From contig NZ_VCIW01000016.1 of the NCBI RefSeq assembly GCF_005765165.1, positions 114,187 through 178,186 of the forward strand: a stretch of DNA of 64,000 nucleotides, in the 5' to 3' direction. Under the pieces are notes generated by a model. That model made no database searches, was not told the origin of the DNA, and saw nothing but the letters and a program-made list of their open reading frames with translations. Of this stretch, positions 9,503 to 18,183 are shown one piece after another. Position 1 is the first letter of the stretch. Each line of letters begins with the position of its first letter. The DNA comes from Paenibacillus antri. Its GTDB lineage: Bacteria; Bacillota; Bacilli; Paenibacillales; YIM-B00363. Made by a program: the position numbers and the translations under genes.

Positions 9503-9541
9503 ATGACGTTATTACGTGACTTTTATGGATGACGTTATTAC
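9503..9541 (+). repeat. 13-bp direct repeat upstream of the HD-GYP gene
   Basis: ATGACGTTATTAC occurs at 9503-9515 and again at 9529-9541, a 26-base period (about 2.5 helical turns), between the regulator and the HD-GYP gene. The region is AT-rich. It could be a tandem binding site for a regulator. Confidence 0.6.
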
Positions 9542-9579
9542 ATTATATTACAAAGCAGCGCAGCGAGGGGGGCCGGGAG

Positions 9580-10593
9580 ATGCTTGCGAGCTTGATCGGC
9601 AACGTGGTGAAGAACGATGTATTTAACGAACAGGGACTGCTTGTCATCCCTGCGAATACGAAGCTCAGCGAAATCCACATCGACATGATCAAGAAACACG
9701 GCGTCACCATTCTCCCGCATCATCTGAAAGCGCCGGCGCCGAAGCTAGCTCCGAAGACGAACGACGTCGTCGTGTCGCACGCGACGGAAGAAATGAAAGA
9801 CGTATTCGTCCGTTTCCGCGCCGGCGAAGCGCCGTCCGTCAGCGAAATGAAGACGAATTTGATTCCGACGATCCAAGAAGCGATCGAATTCCCGACGTTG
9901 TTCGGACTGCTCTCGGGCCTTCAGGCCAAGGACGACTACACGTTCCGGCACAACATCGGCGTCGCGGTCATCTCGACGATGATCGGCAAGTGGCTGGGAC
10001 TCGATTCGGACAAGCTGCAGACGCTGACGTTGGCCGCCGCGCTGCACGATATCGGCAAGGTGAAGATCGAAGACGATATTTTGAACAAACCCGGGAAGTT
10101 CACCGACGAAGAATACGGCCTCATGAAGCGGCATACGACGTACGGGCACGAAATCTTATCCGGAAGGAACGACTTGCCTCCGGAGGTGCCGCTCGTCGCG
10201 CTGCAGCACCACGAGCGCTTGGACGGCAGAGGGTACCCGTTCGGCATCTCTGGAGACAAGATGACCTATAACAGCAAGATCGTCGCGGTGGCGGACGTCT
10301 TCCACGCCATGACCTCCAACCGCGTGTACCGCGGGGAAATCCCGTTTTACAAAGTGCTTCTGCAGATGAAAGAAGACGCTTTCGGAAAGATGGACCCGTT
10401 CATTTGCAATTTGTTCGTGCACCGGATGATGGAGATGTCGATCGGCAGCGAGGTGCTGCTGTCGAACCAAGCGACGGGCAACATCGTGCTCGTATTCCCG
10501 GACGATCCGATTCATCCGCTCGTACAGGTCGACAATCAGTTTTACGATCTGCGTCAGCACTCTCAAATATATATAGAGCGGCTGGTCGGGTAG
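9580..10593 (+). CDS. HD-GYP domain c-di-GMP phosphodiesterase
   Basis: 337-residue cytoplasmic protein. The HD-GYP domain spans about residues 115-290, with HDIGKVK (HD dyad), the two following His positions (KRHTTYGHE) and HHERLDGRGYP, the GYP signature. All metal ligands expected for c-di-GMP hydrolysis are present. The N-terminal 100 residues have no recognised sensor domain. ATG at 9580 follows GAGGGGGG. It lies downstream of the LuxR-type regulator, which may control it. Confidence 0.9.
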   Translation: MLASLIGNVVKNDVFNEQGLLVIPANTKLSEIHIDMIKKHGVTILPHHLKAPAPKLAPKTNDVVVSHATEEMKDVFVRFRAGEAPSVSEMKTNLIPTIQEAIEFPTLFGLLSGLQAKDDYTFRHNIGVAVISTMIGKWLGLDSDKLQTLTLAAALHDIGKVKIEDDILNKPGKFTDEEYGLMKRHTTYGHEILSGRNDLPPEVPLVALQHHERLDGRGYPFGISGDKMTYNSKIVAVADVFHAMTSNRVYRGEIPFYKVLLQMKEDAFGKMDPFICNLFVHRMMEMSIGSEVLLSNQATGNIVLVFPDDPIHPLVQVDNQFYDLRQHSQIYIERLVG

Positions 10594-10656
10594 AGCGAAG
10601 ATCGGTAGGATCCGGCCATCTGTGTTATACAATAGAGAGCATCTGTTTATATCAAT

Positions 10657-10692
10657 GACGCCGGGGCGCATGCCGCTACCGGCGTTATTTTT
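10657..10692 (+). terminator. Intrinsic terminator after the HD-GYP gene
   Basis: Stem GACGCCGG / CCGGCGTT with a 14-base loop, followed by ATTTTTG. Confidence 0.8.
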
Positions 10693-10799
10693 GCCTAATG
10701 AGGAAAAAAGTTGTTCGCAACCGCATCGTTTCCTGTTATACTTCTATTAAGTTTCTGTTTCAGAGATTGGTCGGAGGGATCAGGGAAGGGGAGGGCTTC

Positions 10800-11807
10800 A
10801 TGGCACAGTTACCAAAAACGAACGATCTGGGCTTTTTCGAAATTCGACTGGAATCGATCGGCGGGCTCGGAGCGAACTTGGCCGGGAAAATGCTTGCCGA
10901 ATCAGGTGTGGTTGGAAGCGGATTCAATGGGGTTAGCTTTTCGTCTTACGGTTCGGAGAAAAAAGGTTCTCCCGTGAAGGCTCACATTCGGTTCTGCGAT
11001 ACGAACGCGGACATCCGGGACACGACGCCGGTCGAGCGGCCGCACATCGTCGGCATCTTTCACGAAAATTTATCGAAAACGATCAACGTCGTCAGCGGCA
11101 TCTATGCGGACAGCACCGTTCTGGTCAACTCCGCGCGCACGCCCGAAGAGCTGAAAGAGAAGATGAAGCTCGTCGGCGGCACGGTCGCCGTCATCGACGC
11201 GACGGGCATCGCGCTCGAAGAGAAAAACCGGGCGAACATGGCGATGCTCGGAGCATTGTTCCGGCTCTGCGACTTCCTCGACGCAGAGCATATGCGCGGG
11301 GTTATCCGCAAATCCCTCGAAAAGAAATATCCTCAGGCCGTAGAACCGGCGCTTCGTACGTTCCAACGCGGATACGACGAAGTGCGATTCCGCACGTTCG
11401 ATCTGCCGGAAGGCGTCGAGATGCCGCTTCCGAAGCGGTGGGACATTCCGGTGCTCGGCTACGAGACGCAGCCGATCGGCGGCGTCGTCATCAATCCCGG
11501 CAACAGCATTCTGAAGGATCTCAGCATCTCCCGCAGCGGGATGATGCCGCACTTCGACGACGACAAGTGCATCCATTGCGCGGCGTGCGACACGGCGTGC
11601 CCGGATTTCTGCTTCGTCTGGGAAGAACAACCCGACAAGAAGGGACGTCCGCAGATGTTCCTGCAGGGGATCGATTATCAATATTGCAAGGGGTGCCTCA
11701 AGTGCGTTACGGCTTGCCCGACGGAAGCGCTCAGCTCCGAACGCGAGACGGACGGCTACGGCGAGGAACACCGCGTGCCTCATAGATTCAATTTGGTTCA
11801 AGCGTAA
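10800..11807 (+). CDS. 2-oxoacid:ferredoxin oxidoreductase, fused gamma and delta (ferredoxin) subunits
   Basis: 335 residues. The N-terminal gamma domain (about 10-190, IGGLGANLAGKML) mediates CoA-dependent catalysis in the family. The C-terminal delta domain (about 245-325) holds two 4Fe-4S cluster motifs, CIHCAACDTACP and CKGCLKCVTACP. It pairs with the alpha-beta fusion 35 bases downstream to give a complete PFOR/KOR-type enzyme that oxidises a 2-oxoacid to acyl-CoA and reduces ferredoxin. ATG at 10800 follows GGAAGGGGAGGG. Substrate (pyruvate, branched-chain or other) cannot be read from sequence alone. Confidence 0.88.
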   Translation: MAQLPKTNDLGFFEIRLESIGGLGANLAGKMLAESGVVGSGFNGVSFSSYGSEKKGSPVKAHIRFCDTNADIRDTTPVERPHIVGIFHENLSKTINVVSGIYADSTVLVNSARTPEELKEKMKLVGGTVAVIDATGIALEEKNRANMAMLGALFRLCDFLDAEHMRGVIRKSLEKKYPQAVEPALRTFQRGYDEVRFRTFDLPEGVEMPLPKRWDIPVLGYETQPIGGVVINPGNSILKDLSISRSGMMPHFDDDKCIHCAACDTACPDFCFVWEEQPDKKGRPQMFLQGIDYQYCKGCLKCVTACPTEALSSERETDGYGEEHRVPHRFNLVQA

Positions 11808-11842
11808 GGATTTCAAGGGATCGAAGGGAGAGGTGAACGAGC

Positions 11843-14149
11843 GTGGCGATCGAATTCGAGAAGGAAGTGAGCGCGGGCACCGTCGAGCAGCGGATCGTGT
11901 ACGAATCCGGCAACGAGATGGCGGCCTATGCGGCGCACCAAATCAATTATCATATTATGGGGTATTTCCCGATTTCGCCTTCTACCGAGGTGGCGCAATT
12001 CCTCGATTTGATGAAGGCGAACGGACAGCACGACATTAAGCTCATCCCGGCGGACGGGGAGCACGGCTCGGCGGGCATCTGTTACGGCGCGTCGACGGCG
12101 GGCGGACGCGTATTCAACGCGACGAGCGCGAACGGATACCTGTACATGCTGGAGCAGATGCCGGTACAATCCGGTACTCGCTTCCCGATGGTCATGAACT
12201 TGGTTTGCCGTTCGGTCTCCGGACCGCTGAACATTCACGGCGACCACTCCGACTTGTACTTCGCCTTGAACACGGGCTGGCCGATTCTGATGTGCCGCGA
12301 CCCGCAAGCCGTATACGACATGAATATCATGGCGATCAAGCTGGCGGAGCATCCGAAGGTGCGCTTGCCGGTGCTCGTCGCATCCGACGGTTACTTCACG
12401 TCCCACCAGAAGCGCCGCGTGCAGACGTTCGCGAACAAGTCGGACGTACAGGCGTTCGTCGGCGAGCAGCCGCCGCAAGGATTCCCGCACGTGCTCGACC
12501 GGAACAATCCGATCACCGTCGGCCCGTACATGAACGAGCCGGATTATATCAATAACTGTTACCAACAATCGGTCGCCATGTACAACGCGGGAGAGGTATA
12601 CGAGGAGATTCGCAAGGAATTTGCTGCGTTGACGGGCCGCGACTACCCGATCCTCGACCTGTACATGATGGACGACGCGGAAGTCGTGTTGTTCACGCTG
12701 AATTCCGCATCGGAAATTACGAAGGTCGCCGTCGACCAGCTCCGCGCCAAGGGCGTGAAGGCGGGGTCGATCGCGCCGAATATGATTCGTCCGTTCCCGG
12801 GGGGGCAGATCGCAGAAGCGCTGAAGAACGCGAAAGCCGTCGTCGTGGCGGACCGCGCGGATTCGTACGGCGCGCAAGGCGGCAACATGACGCTCGAGGT
12901 GAAGGCGGCGCTGTTCACGAACGGCGTGAAGGACATCCAAGTGATTTCCCGCGTCTACGGTCTCGGGGGCAAGGATTACTTCTTGGAAGACGCGCATGCG
13001 TTCTTCGAGCTCGCGATCGACGCGGCCGCGAAAAACAAAGTGGAAGTGCCGTTCGACTACTACGGCCACACGCCGGGCGACCCGGACAAGGCGCCTAAGC
13101 GGGTACTCGAGCCGATGGCGTACGAGGACTTGAAGACGGGTCTCATTACCGTCAATAAAGACGAAGAGACCGGCCAGCTGAAGGTTAAGGTTCCGCCGAT
13201 CCGGCAGCTCACGAAGAAGCCGAAGCGGATGGCGCCGGGCCACGGCGCGTGCCCGGGCTGCGGCATCTTCTCGGGTCTCGAGCTGTTCTTCAAGGGCATC
13301 GAAGGCGATATCGTTGCGCTGTACCATACGGGCTGCGCGATGGTCGTCACGACGGGCTTCCCGTACTCGTCCCACAAGGCTACGTACATTCACAACCTGT
13401 TCCAGAACGGCGCGGCGACGCTGTCCGGCGTCGTGGAGATGTTCTGGGAGCGCAAGCGCCGCGGGGAACTCGATCAGTACGGACTGAAAGACGACTTTAC
13501 GTTCGTCATGATCACGGGCGACGGCGGCATGGATATCGGCATGGGGCCGGCGATCGGCGCCGCGCTTCGCAATCATAAGATGATCGTGCTCGAGTACGAC
13601 AACGAAGGCTATATGAATACAGGCGCGCAGTTGTCCTATTCGACGCCGCTCGGCCACCGTACGTCGACGTCCAACGTCGGCAAGCACCAAGGCGGCAAGC
13701 TGTTCCACCATAAGGACACGGCGCAAATCATGGCGGCGACGAACATTCCGTACGTCTTCACCGGCTCCGAGTCCCAGCCGCAAGATTTGCTGCGTAAGGC
13801 CGCGAAGGCGCAATATTACGCGCAAAACGAGGGCATGGTATATGGTAAGATCTTGATCACTTGCCCGCTGAACTGGCTGTCGGAGGAGAAGGACGGCCAG
13901 ACGATCATCGACAACGCGGTCAACTCTTGCTTCTTCCCGTTATACGAAATCGAGAACGGCGTGACGAACATTACGTACAATCCGGAAGAGAAGAACAAGC
14001 GCGTTCCGCTCTCCGACTGGCTGAAGCAGATGGGCAAGACGCGTCATATGACGAAGCCGGAGTACGAAGCTGCGTACAAGTCGTTCGAGCAAGAAGTGGA
14101 TCGTCGCTGGAGCCGTCTCAAGGCGAAGCACGAGAACCCGTACTTGTAA
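11843..14149 (+). CDS. 2-oxoacid:ferredoxin oxidoreductase, fused alpha and beta subunits
   Basis: 768 residues starting at GTG. The alpha part (1-about 430) includes the domain I pyrimidine-binding and domain II regions (YFPISPSTEV). The beta part (from about 460) carries CPGCGIFSG and the thiamine diphosphate motif GDGGMDIGMG followed by DNEGYMNTG. The fusion merges subunits that are separate in most archaeal and clostridial enzymes. Expected activity is O2-sensitive 2-oxoacid decarboxylation to acyl-CoA, or the reverse. It is followed 17 bases later by a small gene in the same operon. A 670-codon antisense open frame here is a GC shadow. Confidence 0.9.
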   Translation: MAIEFEKEVSAGTVEQRIVYESGNEMAAYAAHQINYHIMGYFPISPSTEVAQFLDLMKANGQHDIKLIPADGEHGSAGICYGASTAGGRVFNATSANGYLYMLEQMPVQSGTRFPMVMNLVCRSVSGPLNIHGDHSDLYFALNTGWPILMCRDPQAVYDMNIMAIKLAEHPKVRLPVLVASDGYFTSHQKRRVQTFANKSDVQAFVGEQPPQGFPHVLDRNNPITVGPYMNEPDYINNCYQQSVAMYNAGEVYEEIRKEFAALTGRDYPILDLYMMDDAEVVLFTLNSASEITKVAVDQLRAKGVKAGSIAPNMIRPFPGGQIAEALKNAKAVVVADRADSYGAQGGNMTLEVKAALFTNGVKDIQVISRVYGLGGKDYFLEDAHAFFELAIDAAAKNKVEVPFDYYGHTPGDPDKAPKRVLEPMAYEDLKTGLITVNKDEETGQLKVKVPPIRQLTKKPKRMAPGHGACPGCGIFSGLELFFKGIEGDIVALYHTGCAMVVTTGFPYSSHKATYIHNLFQNGAATLSGVVEMFWERKRRGELDQYGLKDDFTFVMITGDGGMDIGMGPAIGAALRNHKMIVLEYDNEGYMNTGAQLSYSTPLGHRTSTSNVGKHQGGKLFHHKDTAQIMAATNIPYVFTGSESQPQDLLRKAAKAQYYAQNEGMVYGKILITCPLNWLSEEKDGQTIIDNAVNSCFFPLYEIENGVTNITYNPEEKNKRVPLSDWLKQMGKTRHMTKPEYEAAYKSFEQEVDRRWSRLKAKHENPYL

Positions 14150-14166
14150 GGAACGGAGAAGCGCGC

Positions 14167-14436
14167 ATGCCATATGTATTGCGTCACCGGCATACGGGAG
14201 AGATCGCCGCAGGGACGCTCCGCAACGTGTATGACCTGGATTATTACGGGGCCGTATGGTGGGAGACCGAGGAGGAGGCGGCAAGCGACGCCGCCTCCCG
14301 CCCGGAGTGGGTTCCGACTCAGGTGACGGAAGCGAAGTTGAAAGTGTTCAACGTGAAGCTGAATAACGATGCCGGCCGGAAGTTGTTCATCGACGACAAC
14401 GGGACGCTACGCGTCGAGAAGGGTTCCGCCGTATAA
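14167..14436 (+). CDS. Small protein co-transcribed with the oxidoreductase (89 aa)
   Basis: Not recognised. ATG at 14167 has GGAACGGAGAAG upstream. No cysteines, so it is not an iron-sulfur carrier. It is slightly acidic and looks like a single small alpha/beta domain. The tight 17-base spacing to the alpha-beta gene suggests a role in assembling or regulating that enzyme, which is inference only. Its stop codon lies inside the loop of the operon terminator. Confidence 0.65.
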   Translation: MPYVLRHRHTGEIAAGTLRNVYDLDYYGAVWWETEEEAASDAASRPEWVPTQVTEAKLKVFNVKLNNDAGRKLFIDDNGTLRVEKGSAV

Positions 14437-14450
14437 CGGCGGAACTTTTT
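14423..14450 (+). terminator. Intrinsic terminator spanning the stop codon of the 89-aa gene
   Basis: Stem GTTCCGCC / GGCGGAAC with a 7-base loop that contains the TAA, followed by TTTTT. It closes the oxidoreductase operon. Confidence 0.88.
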
Positions 14451-14488
14451 CGATTGTTCGCGTCGCGTCGGCAGGGGAAAGGATTCGC

Positions 14489-14977
14489 ATGGCGATTACA
14501 TCGACGACGAATTATTATGAATGGCTGGGTATGGCCGATCGGCAGGAGGAACTGCGGGAGACGGTCGAGCGCATCGGCTACGACGCGTTCCGCGTCTTGG
14601 TCGACCAACTGGAGAAAGCGCTGAAGGAAGTCGAGGAGGGCGGATTCGACGATTACGCCGCGCGTCTGGCCGCGGGGGAGCGTCTGTTTCCGGAGCCGTC
14701 CCGCTTCAGCCCGACGTGGCAGGTCGTATGGGCGGAGCTCGGCGAGAAGCTGCGTTGGAAGCGGTACGCCTACGAAGCCGTCTCTTCCGCGGATCGGGAA
14801 GGCGAATGGCAGATCGTCATGGATAACCCGTTCACGAACAACGAGGTGGTTTGTTATCCGACGCTCAGCTTTATCGAAGCCGCGTATTTGTTCGGCTACT
14901 TTAAGCCGACGCTCGAAAAAAACGAATATTTGCGACTGCAGAAGGTCGTTAACGCGCTGCAGCTGACAGGAGAATAA
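14489..14977 (+). CDS. Hypothetical protein (162 aa)
   Basis: Not recognised. ATG at 14489 follows CAGGGGAAAGG. The product is acidic, helical and soluble with several Trp/Tyr residues. It starts 39 bases after the operon terminator, so it is either read-through expressed or has its own promoter. No motif allows a function to be proposed. Confidence 0.6.
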   Translation: MAITSTTNYYEWLGMADRQEELRETVERIGYDAFRVLVDQLEKALKEVEEGGFDDYAARLAAGERLFPEPSRFSPTWQVVWAELGEKLRWKRYAYEAVSSADREGEWQIVMDNPFTNNEVVCYPTLSFIEAAYLFGYFKPTLEKNEYLRLQKVVNALQLTGE

Positions 14978-15031
14978 CGACCGACCGAAGCGAGCCGGGG
15001 AAACCCGATGACAGCGGTTGCAAAATAAGGC

Positions 15032-15061
15032 TTGTCGTCCGAGCTTCTGTTCTATTACAAT
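15032..15061 (+). promoter_or_regulatory. Sigma-A-type promoter for the YhfH-like gene
   Basis: TTGTCG (15032-15037) and TACAAT (15056-15061) separated by 18 bases, 34 bases before the start codon. Confidence 0.55.
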
Positions 15062-15095
15062 AGGTACAGAGGCGAATACAAGGCGGTGAAACCGA

Positions 15096-15284
15096 ATGCA
15101 GCAGCTTTCTGTCGTCCACTTCTTCGACAGCCTGCCGCCCAAGCTTTGCCGCACCTGCGGCGAAGCGTTGCACGAGCAGGCGGACTGCTATTGGAACCAT
15201 TGCTTCGAATGCATGGATTTGCATGTCGTCCCGTTGTCCTTGTCGCCCCGGTTCGCGGCGAAATCTTCGTCCGCGCCGGTCTAA
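15096..15284 (+). CDS. YhfH-like small zinc-ribbon protein
   Basis: 62 residues. The core CRTCGEALHEQADCYWNHC with a further Cys (FEC) gives a C-X2-C...C-X4-C-X2-C pattern, matching the small YhfH family of Bacilli (zinc-ribbon-like, function unknown). The C-terminal 18 residues after the cysteine core are longer than in B. subtilis YhfH and look unstructured. It is monocistronic, with a promoter just upstream. Confidence 0.75.
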   Translation: MQQLSVVHFFDSLPPKLCRTCGEALHEQADCYWNHCFECMDLHVVPLSLSPRFAAKSSSAPV

Positions 15285-15446
15285 GCACCGATCGAAACAT
15301 CGAGTTTGCCTCCGGCGAAGTTGTTGTCGTCGGGGGCGCTTTTCGTTCTGCGCGGAATTCGGGCGGAATGAATCTTAACTTTTTGGGACATTTATGATAT
15401 GTATGTATAGAGTCGATTTCGGATTGTCCGGGAAGGAGGGCGCCTG

Positions 15447-15971
15447 ATGAAACGGCGTTTTGTCATCGAAGCGGTCATGGCGGCCATTTACGGAGAGATT
15501 ATGGTCCCGAACCGTCCGGTAGAATATTTGTTGCCGTATTCCACCGTGCAAGAGCTGTACGATATGAAAGAAAATTCGGAGCCCGTCATGCCGGACCCGG
15601 CGGACGACGCGCACGTCAAGAAGAAAATCCTAGAGATGATCGCCTTCTTCGAGGATTCGTTCAATCGAAAGAAGATCGAACGGTCGTTCTCCGCGCCTTG
15701 GAAACAGAGCCCGCCGCTCGTCGTGAACGAGCAGGTGTCGTTCGTGGTCGTCAATTCGATCGAGAACGCGCAATACGGAGAGACGTTCGATCCGATCGAG
15801 ACCGAGCTGCTGCTTACGTCGCTTCGGGAGCAGGTTCCGATTTTAACGGACCAGCTGGATTTCCTCGAGCGCGTGATCGAAACCGAGGTGCCGGTCCAAG
15901 TGTTCGATATCGAAGATTTCGAATATGCCATGGAAGCCGACGAGCCTGTCGAAGACTGGAAGACGACGTGA
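15447..15971 (+). CDS. Hypothetical protein (174 aa)
   Basis: Function not recognised. ATG at 15447 follows GGAAGGAGGGCG. The N-terminus (to about residue 40) is mixed hydrophobic but has no clear signal peptide. The middle is highly charged, and the C-terminal 40 residues are strongly acidic. A terminator follows immediately, so it is probably a single-gene unit. Confidence 0.6.
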   Translation: MKRRFVIEAVMAAIYGEIMVPNRPVEYLLPYSTVQELYDMKENSEPVMPDPADDAHVKKKILEMIAFFEDSFNRKKIERSFSAPWKQSPPLVVNEQVSFVVVNSIENAQYGETFDPIETELLLTSLREQVPILTDQLDFLERVIETEVPVQVFDIEDFEYAMEADEPVEDWKTT

Positions 15972-15974
15972 ACG

Positions 15975-16034
15975 AACCGGAGCAGCGATCCGCATACGGC
16001 CCATCGGCCGGCGGCGCCCTCCGGTTTTCTTTTG
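15975..16034 (+). terminator. Probable intrinsic terminator
   Basis: Arms AACCGGAG (15975-15982) and CTCCGGTT (16019-16026) enclose a GC-rich loop that can fold internally. They are followed by TTCTTTT. The long loop lowers certainty. Confidence 0.6.
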
Positions 16035-16085
16035 CTCGAAACGGTAATTCGCTGTGGCGCGTCGACGCGTAGATACGTTTTCTTA

Positions 16086-16114
16086 TTGACGTTAACCACT
16101 GCTCAATATAGAAT
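16086..16114 (+). promoter_or_regulatory. Sigma-A promoter of the ABC importer operon
   Basis: TTGACG (16086-16091), 17-base spacer, TAGAAT (16109-16114). It is 51 bases upstream of the substrate-binding protein start, a close match to the vegetative consensus. Confidence 0.75.
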
Positions 16115-16165
16115 GTGAGATAAGTTTTTATACAGATTTGCATATCGTTGAGGGGGACTTTACGG

Positions 16166-17191
16166 ATGAGTTTACGGACAAGCTGGAAAGCGATTTCGCT
16201 CGTGCTCGCCGCGGCGACGTTGACGTTCGCGGTCGGCTGCTCCAATCAAGGAAGCGGAGAGAAAGTTTATCAAGTCGGGATTTCGCAGATCGTAGAGCAC
16301 CCGTCTCTGGATGCGACGAGGGAAGGCTTCATCGCGGGCCTCAAAGACGCGGGGCTCGTCGAAGGCGAGAACCTCAAGATCGCTTACAGCAACGCGCAAG
16401 GCGATAACTCGACGAACGCGACGATCGCGCAAAACTTCAAAGCGGACAAGAAAGACCTCGTCCTCGGGATCGCGACGCCTTCCGCGGTCGCGCTTGCCGA
16501 CGCGATCAAGGACGCTCCGGTCCTCTTCACGGCGGTCACCGATCCGATCGGCGCGGGACTGCTCGAAAATCCGGAGAAGCCGGGCGGTAACGTTACGGGC
16601 GTCTCGGACACGCATCCGGACGAAATCGCGAAGCTGATGGATTTCATCGCGGCGAACTTCCCGGACGTGAAGACGGTCGGTACGGTCATTAACCAAGGGG
16701 AACAGAACGCGGTCGTCTCCATCGAACGCGCGCAAGCGGCGATGGACGCGCACGGCGTGAAGATCGAGACGGCGGCCGTCACGAACAGCTCCGAGGTGAA
16801 GCAGGCGGCGGAATCGCTCGTCGGCCGCGTCGACGCGATCTACATCCCGAAGGACAACACGGTCGTCTCCGCGTTCGAAGCGGTCGTCGGCGTCGCGAAC
16901 GAGAAGAAGCTTCCGCTCTTCGTCGGCGACATCGATTCCGTCAAGCGCGGCGCGTTCGCGACGTTCGGCTACGAGTACTACGACATCGGCTACACGACGG
17001 GCAAGATGGCGGCCGATATTTTGCTCAACGGGAAAAATCCGGGCGACGTACCGGTCGGCTTTCCGGAGCAGCTCGACTTGTACTACAGCGAGCCGGCGGC
17101 CGCGGCGCAAGGCGTCGAGGTGACGCAAGCGATTCGGGACTTGATTTCCGACGAAGCGGTGCAGGTGATCAAGGAAGTCGCGCAACCATAA
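16166..17191 (+). CDS. ABC importer substrate-binding lipoprotein (TrpX-like, PF04392)
   Basis: 341 residues. The signal peptide ends in a lipobox (LTFAVGC, Cys about residue 26), so the protein should be lipid-anchored outside the membrane. The rest matches the ABC_sub_bind family with PIGAGL and GGNVTGVSD segments. In streptococci the family member TrpX serves tryptophan uptake; here the ligand is unproven. ATG at 16166 follows AGGGGGAC; an earlier ATG at 16148 lies before that site. It is first gene of a binding protein-permease-ATPase operon. Confidence 0.88.
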   Translation: MSLRTSWKAISLVLAAATLTFAVGCSNQGSGEKVYQVGISQIVEHPSLDATREGFIAGLKDAGLVEGENLKIAYSNAQGDNSTNATIAQNFKADKKDLVLGIATPSAVALADAIKDAPVLFTAVTDPIGAGLLENPEKPGGNVTGVSDTHPDEIAKLMDFIAANFPDVKTVGTVINQGEQNAVVSIERAQAAMDAHGVKIETAAVTNSSEVKQAAESLVGRVDAIYIPKDNTVVSAFEAVVGVANEKKLPLFVGDIDSVKRGAFATFGYEYYDIGYTTGKMAADILLNGKNPGDVPVGFPEQLDLYYSEPAAAAQGVEVTQAIRDLISDEAVQVIKEVAQP

Positions 17192-17252
17192 ACCATTACC
17201 GGAGAGTGACCCGTTCGCGGGCCACTCTTACCTTTTACGGAGGGGTATTTCC

Positions 17253-18182
17253 ATGGCTTTCCTAAGTTCCTTGCTCGGATCGATCGTCGGATCGGTGGAG
17301 CTCGGCCTGATGTACGCGATTATGGCGCTCGGCGTGTACCTCACGTACCGGGTGCTGGATTTCCCGGACTTGACGGTGGACGGGAGCTTTACGACCGGCG
17401 CGGGCATCGCGGCGGGCATGATCGTCGCGGGTTATTCCCCGTGGCTCGCCACGGGCGTCGCCTTCCTCGGCGGCTTGGCGGCTGGCGCGGTTACGGGCTT
17501 GCTCCATACGAAGGGCGGCATCAACCCGCTCTTGTCGGGCATTCTCATGATGATCGCTTTGTATACGATCAACTACCGCATCATGGGACGACCGAACATT
17601 CCATTGTTGAATCAAGAGACGGTGTTTCCGGACGGGAGCCTGTTCCTCGGCTCGACCTACGCGCTGCTGATGGCGCCGATCATCGTGCTCGTCTTGAAGC
17701 TGCTGCTGGACTGGTTCCTGCGTACGGATCTCGGCATGGCGATTCGCGCGACGGGCGACAACGCCCGCATGGTTCGCAGCTTCGGCGTCAATACGGACAA
17801 CACGATCGTCACGGGCGTCAGCCTCTCCAACGGCCTCGTCGCGATGGCCGGCGCGTTCGTGGCGCAATACCAAGGCTTCGCCGACTTGCAGATGGGGATC
17901 GGGATGATCGTCATCGGTCTCGCCTCGGTCATCATCGGGGAGGTCATCTTCGGCGTACGCTCGATCTGGCGGACGACGCTTGCCGTCATTCTCGGCGCCG
18001 TCGTCTATCGGATCGTCATCGCGCTTTCGATCCGCTACGGCTTGGAAGCGTCCGATATGAAGCTGATGACGGCGCTGATCGTTACGGTCGCGCTCATCGT
18101 GCCGATGGTGAACAAGCGGAGAAGACAACGGCTCGTCGGGCGCAAGCGAAGTCTCGAGCTGACCGAGGAGGCGGGGACCTGA
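17253..18182 (+). CDS. ABC transporter permease (TrpY-like)
   Basis: 309-residue inner-membrane permease of the branched-chain amino acid type (BPD_transp_2-like), with eight or more hydrophobic segments and the cytoplasmic loop GDNARMVRSFGVN before the coupling region. GGAGGGG precedes the ATG. It lies 61 bases after the lipoprotein gene and one base before the ATPase gene. A single permease gene suggests a homodimer. Confidence 0.88.
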   Translation: MAFLSSLLGSIVGSVELGLMYAIMALGVYLTYRVLDFPDLTVDGSFTTGAGIAAGMIVAGYSPWLATGVAFLGGLAAGAVTGLLHTKGGINPLLSGILMMIALYTINYRIMGRPNIPLLNQETVFPDGSLFLGSTYALLMAPIIVLVLKLLLDWFLRTDLGMAIRATGDNARMVRSFGVNTDNTIVTGVSLSNGLVAMAGAFVAQYQGFADLQMGIGMIVIGLASVIIGEVIFGVRSIWRTTLAVILGAVVYRIVIALSIRYGLEASDMKLMTALIVTVALIVPMVNKRRRQRLVGRKRSLELTEEAGT

Positions 18183-18183
18183 G

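Noticed and set aside
11813..13825. 670-codon open frame antisense to the alpha-beta oxidoreductase
   Set aside because: Arg/His/Val-rich composition typical of the mirror frame of GC-rich genes, no ribosome site, no family resemblance.
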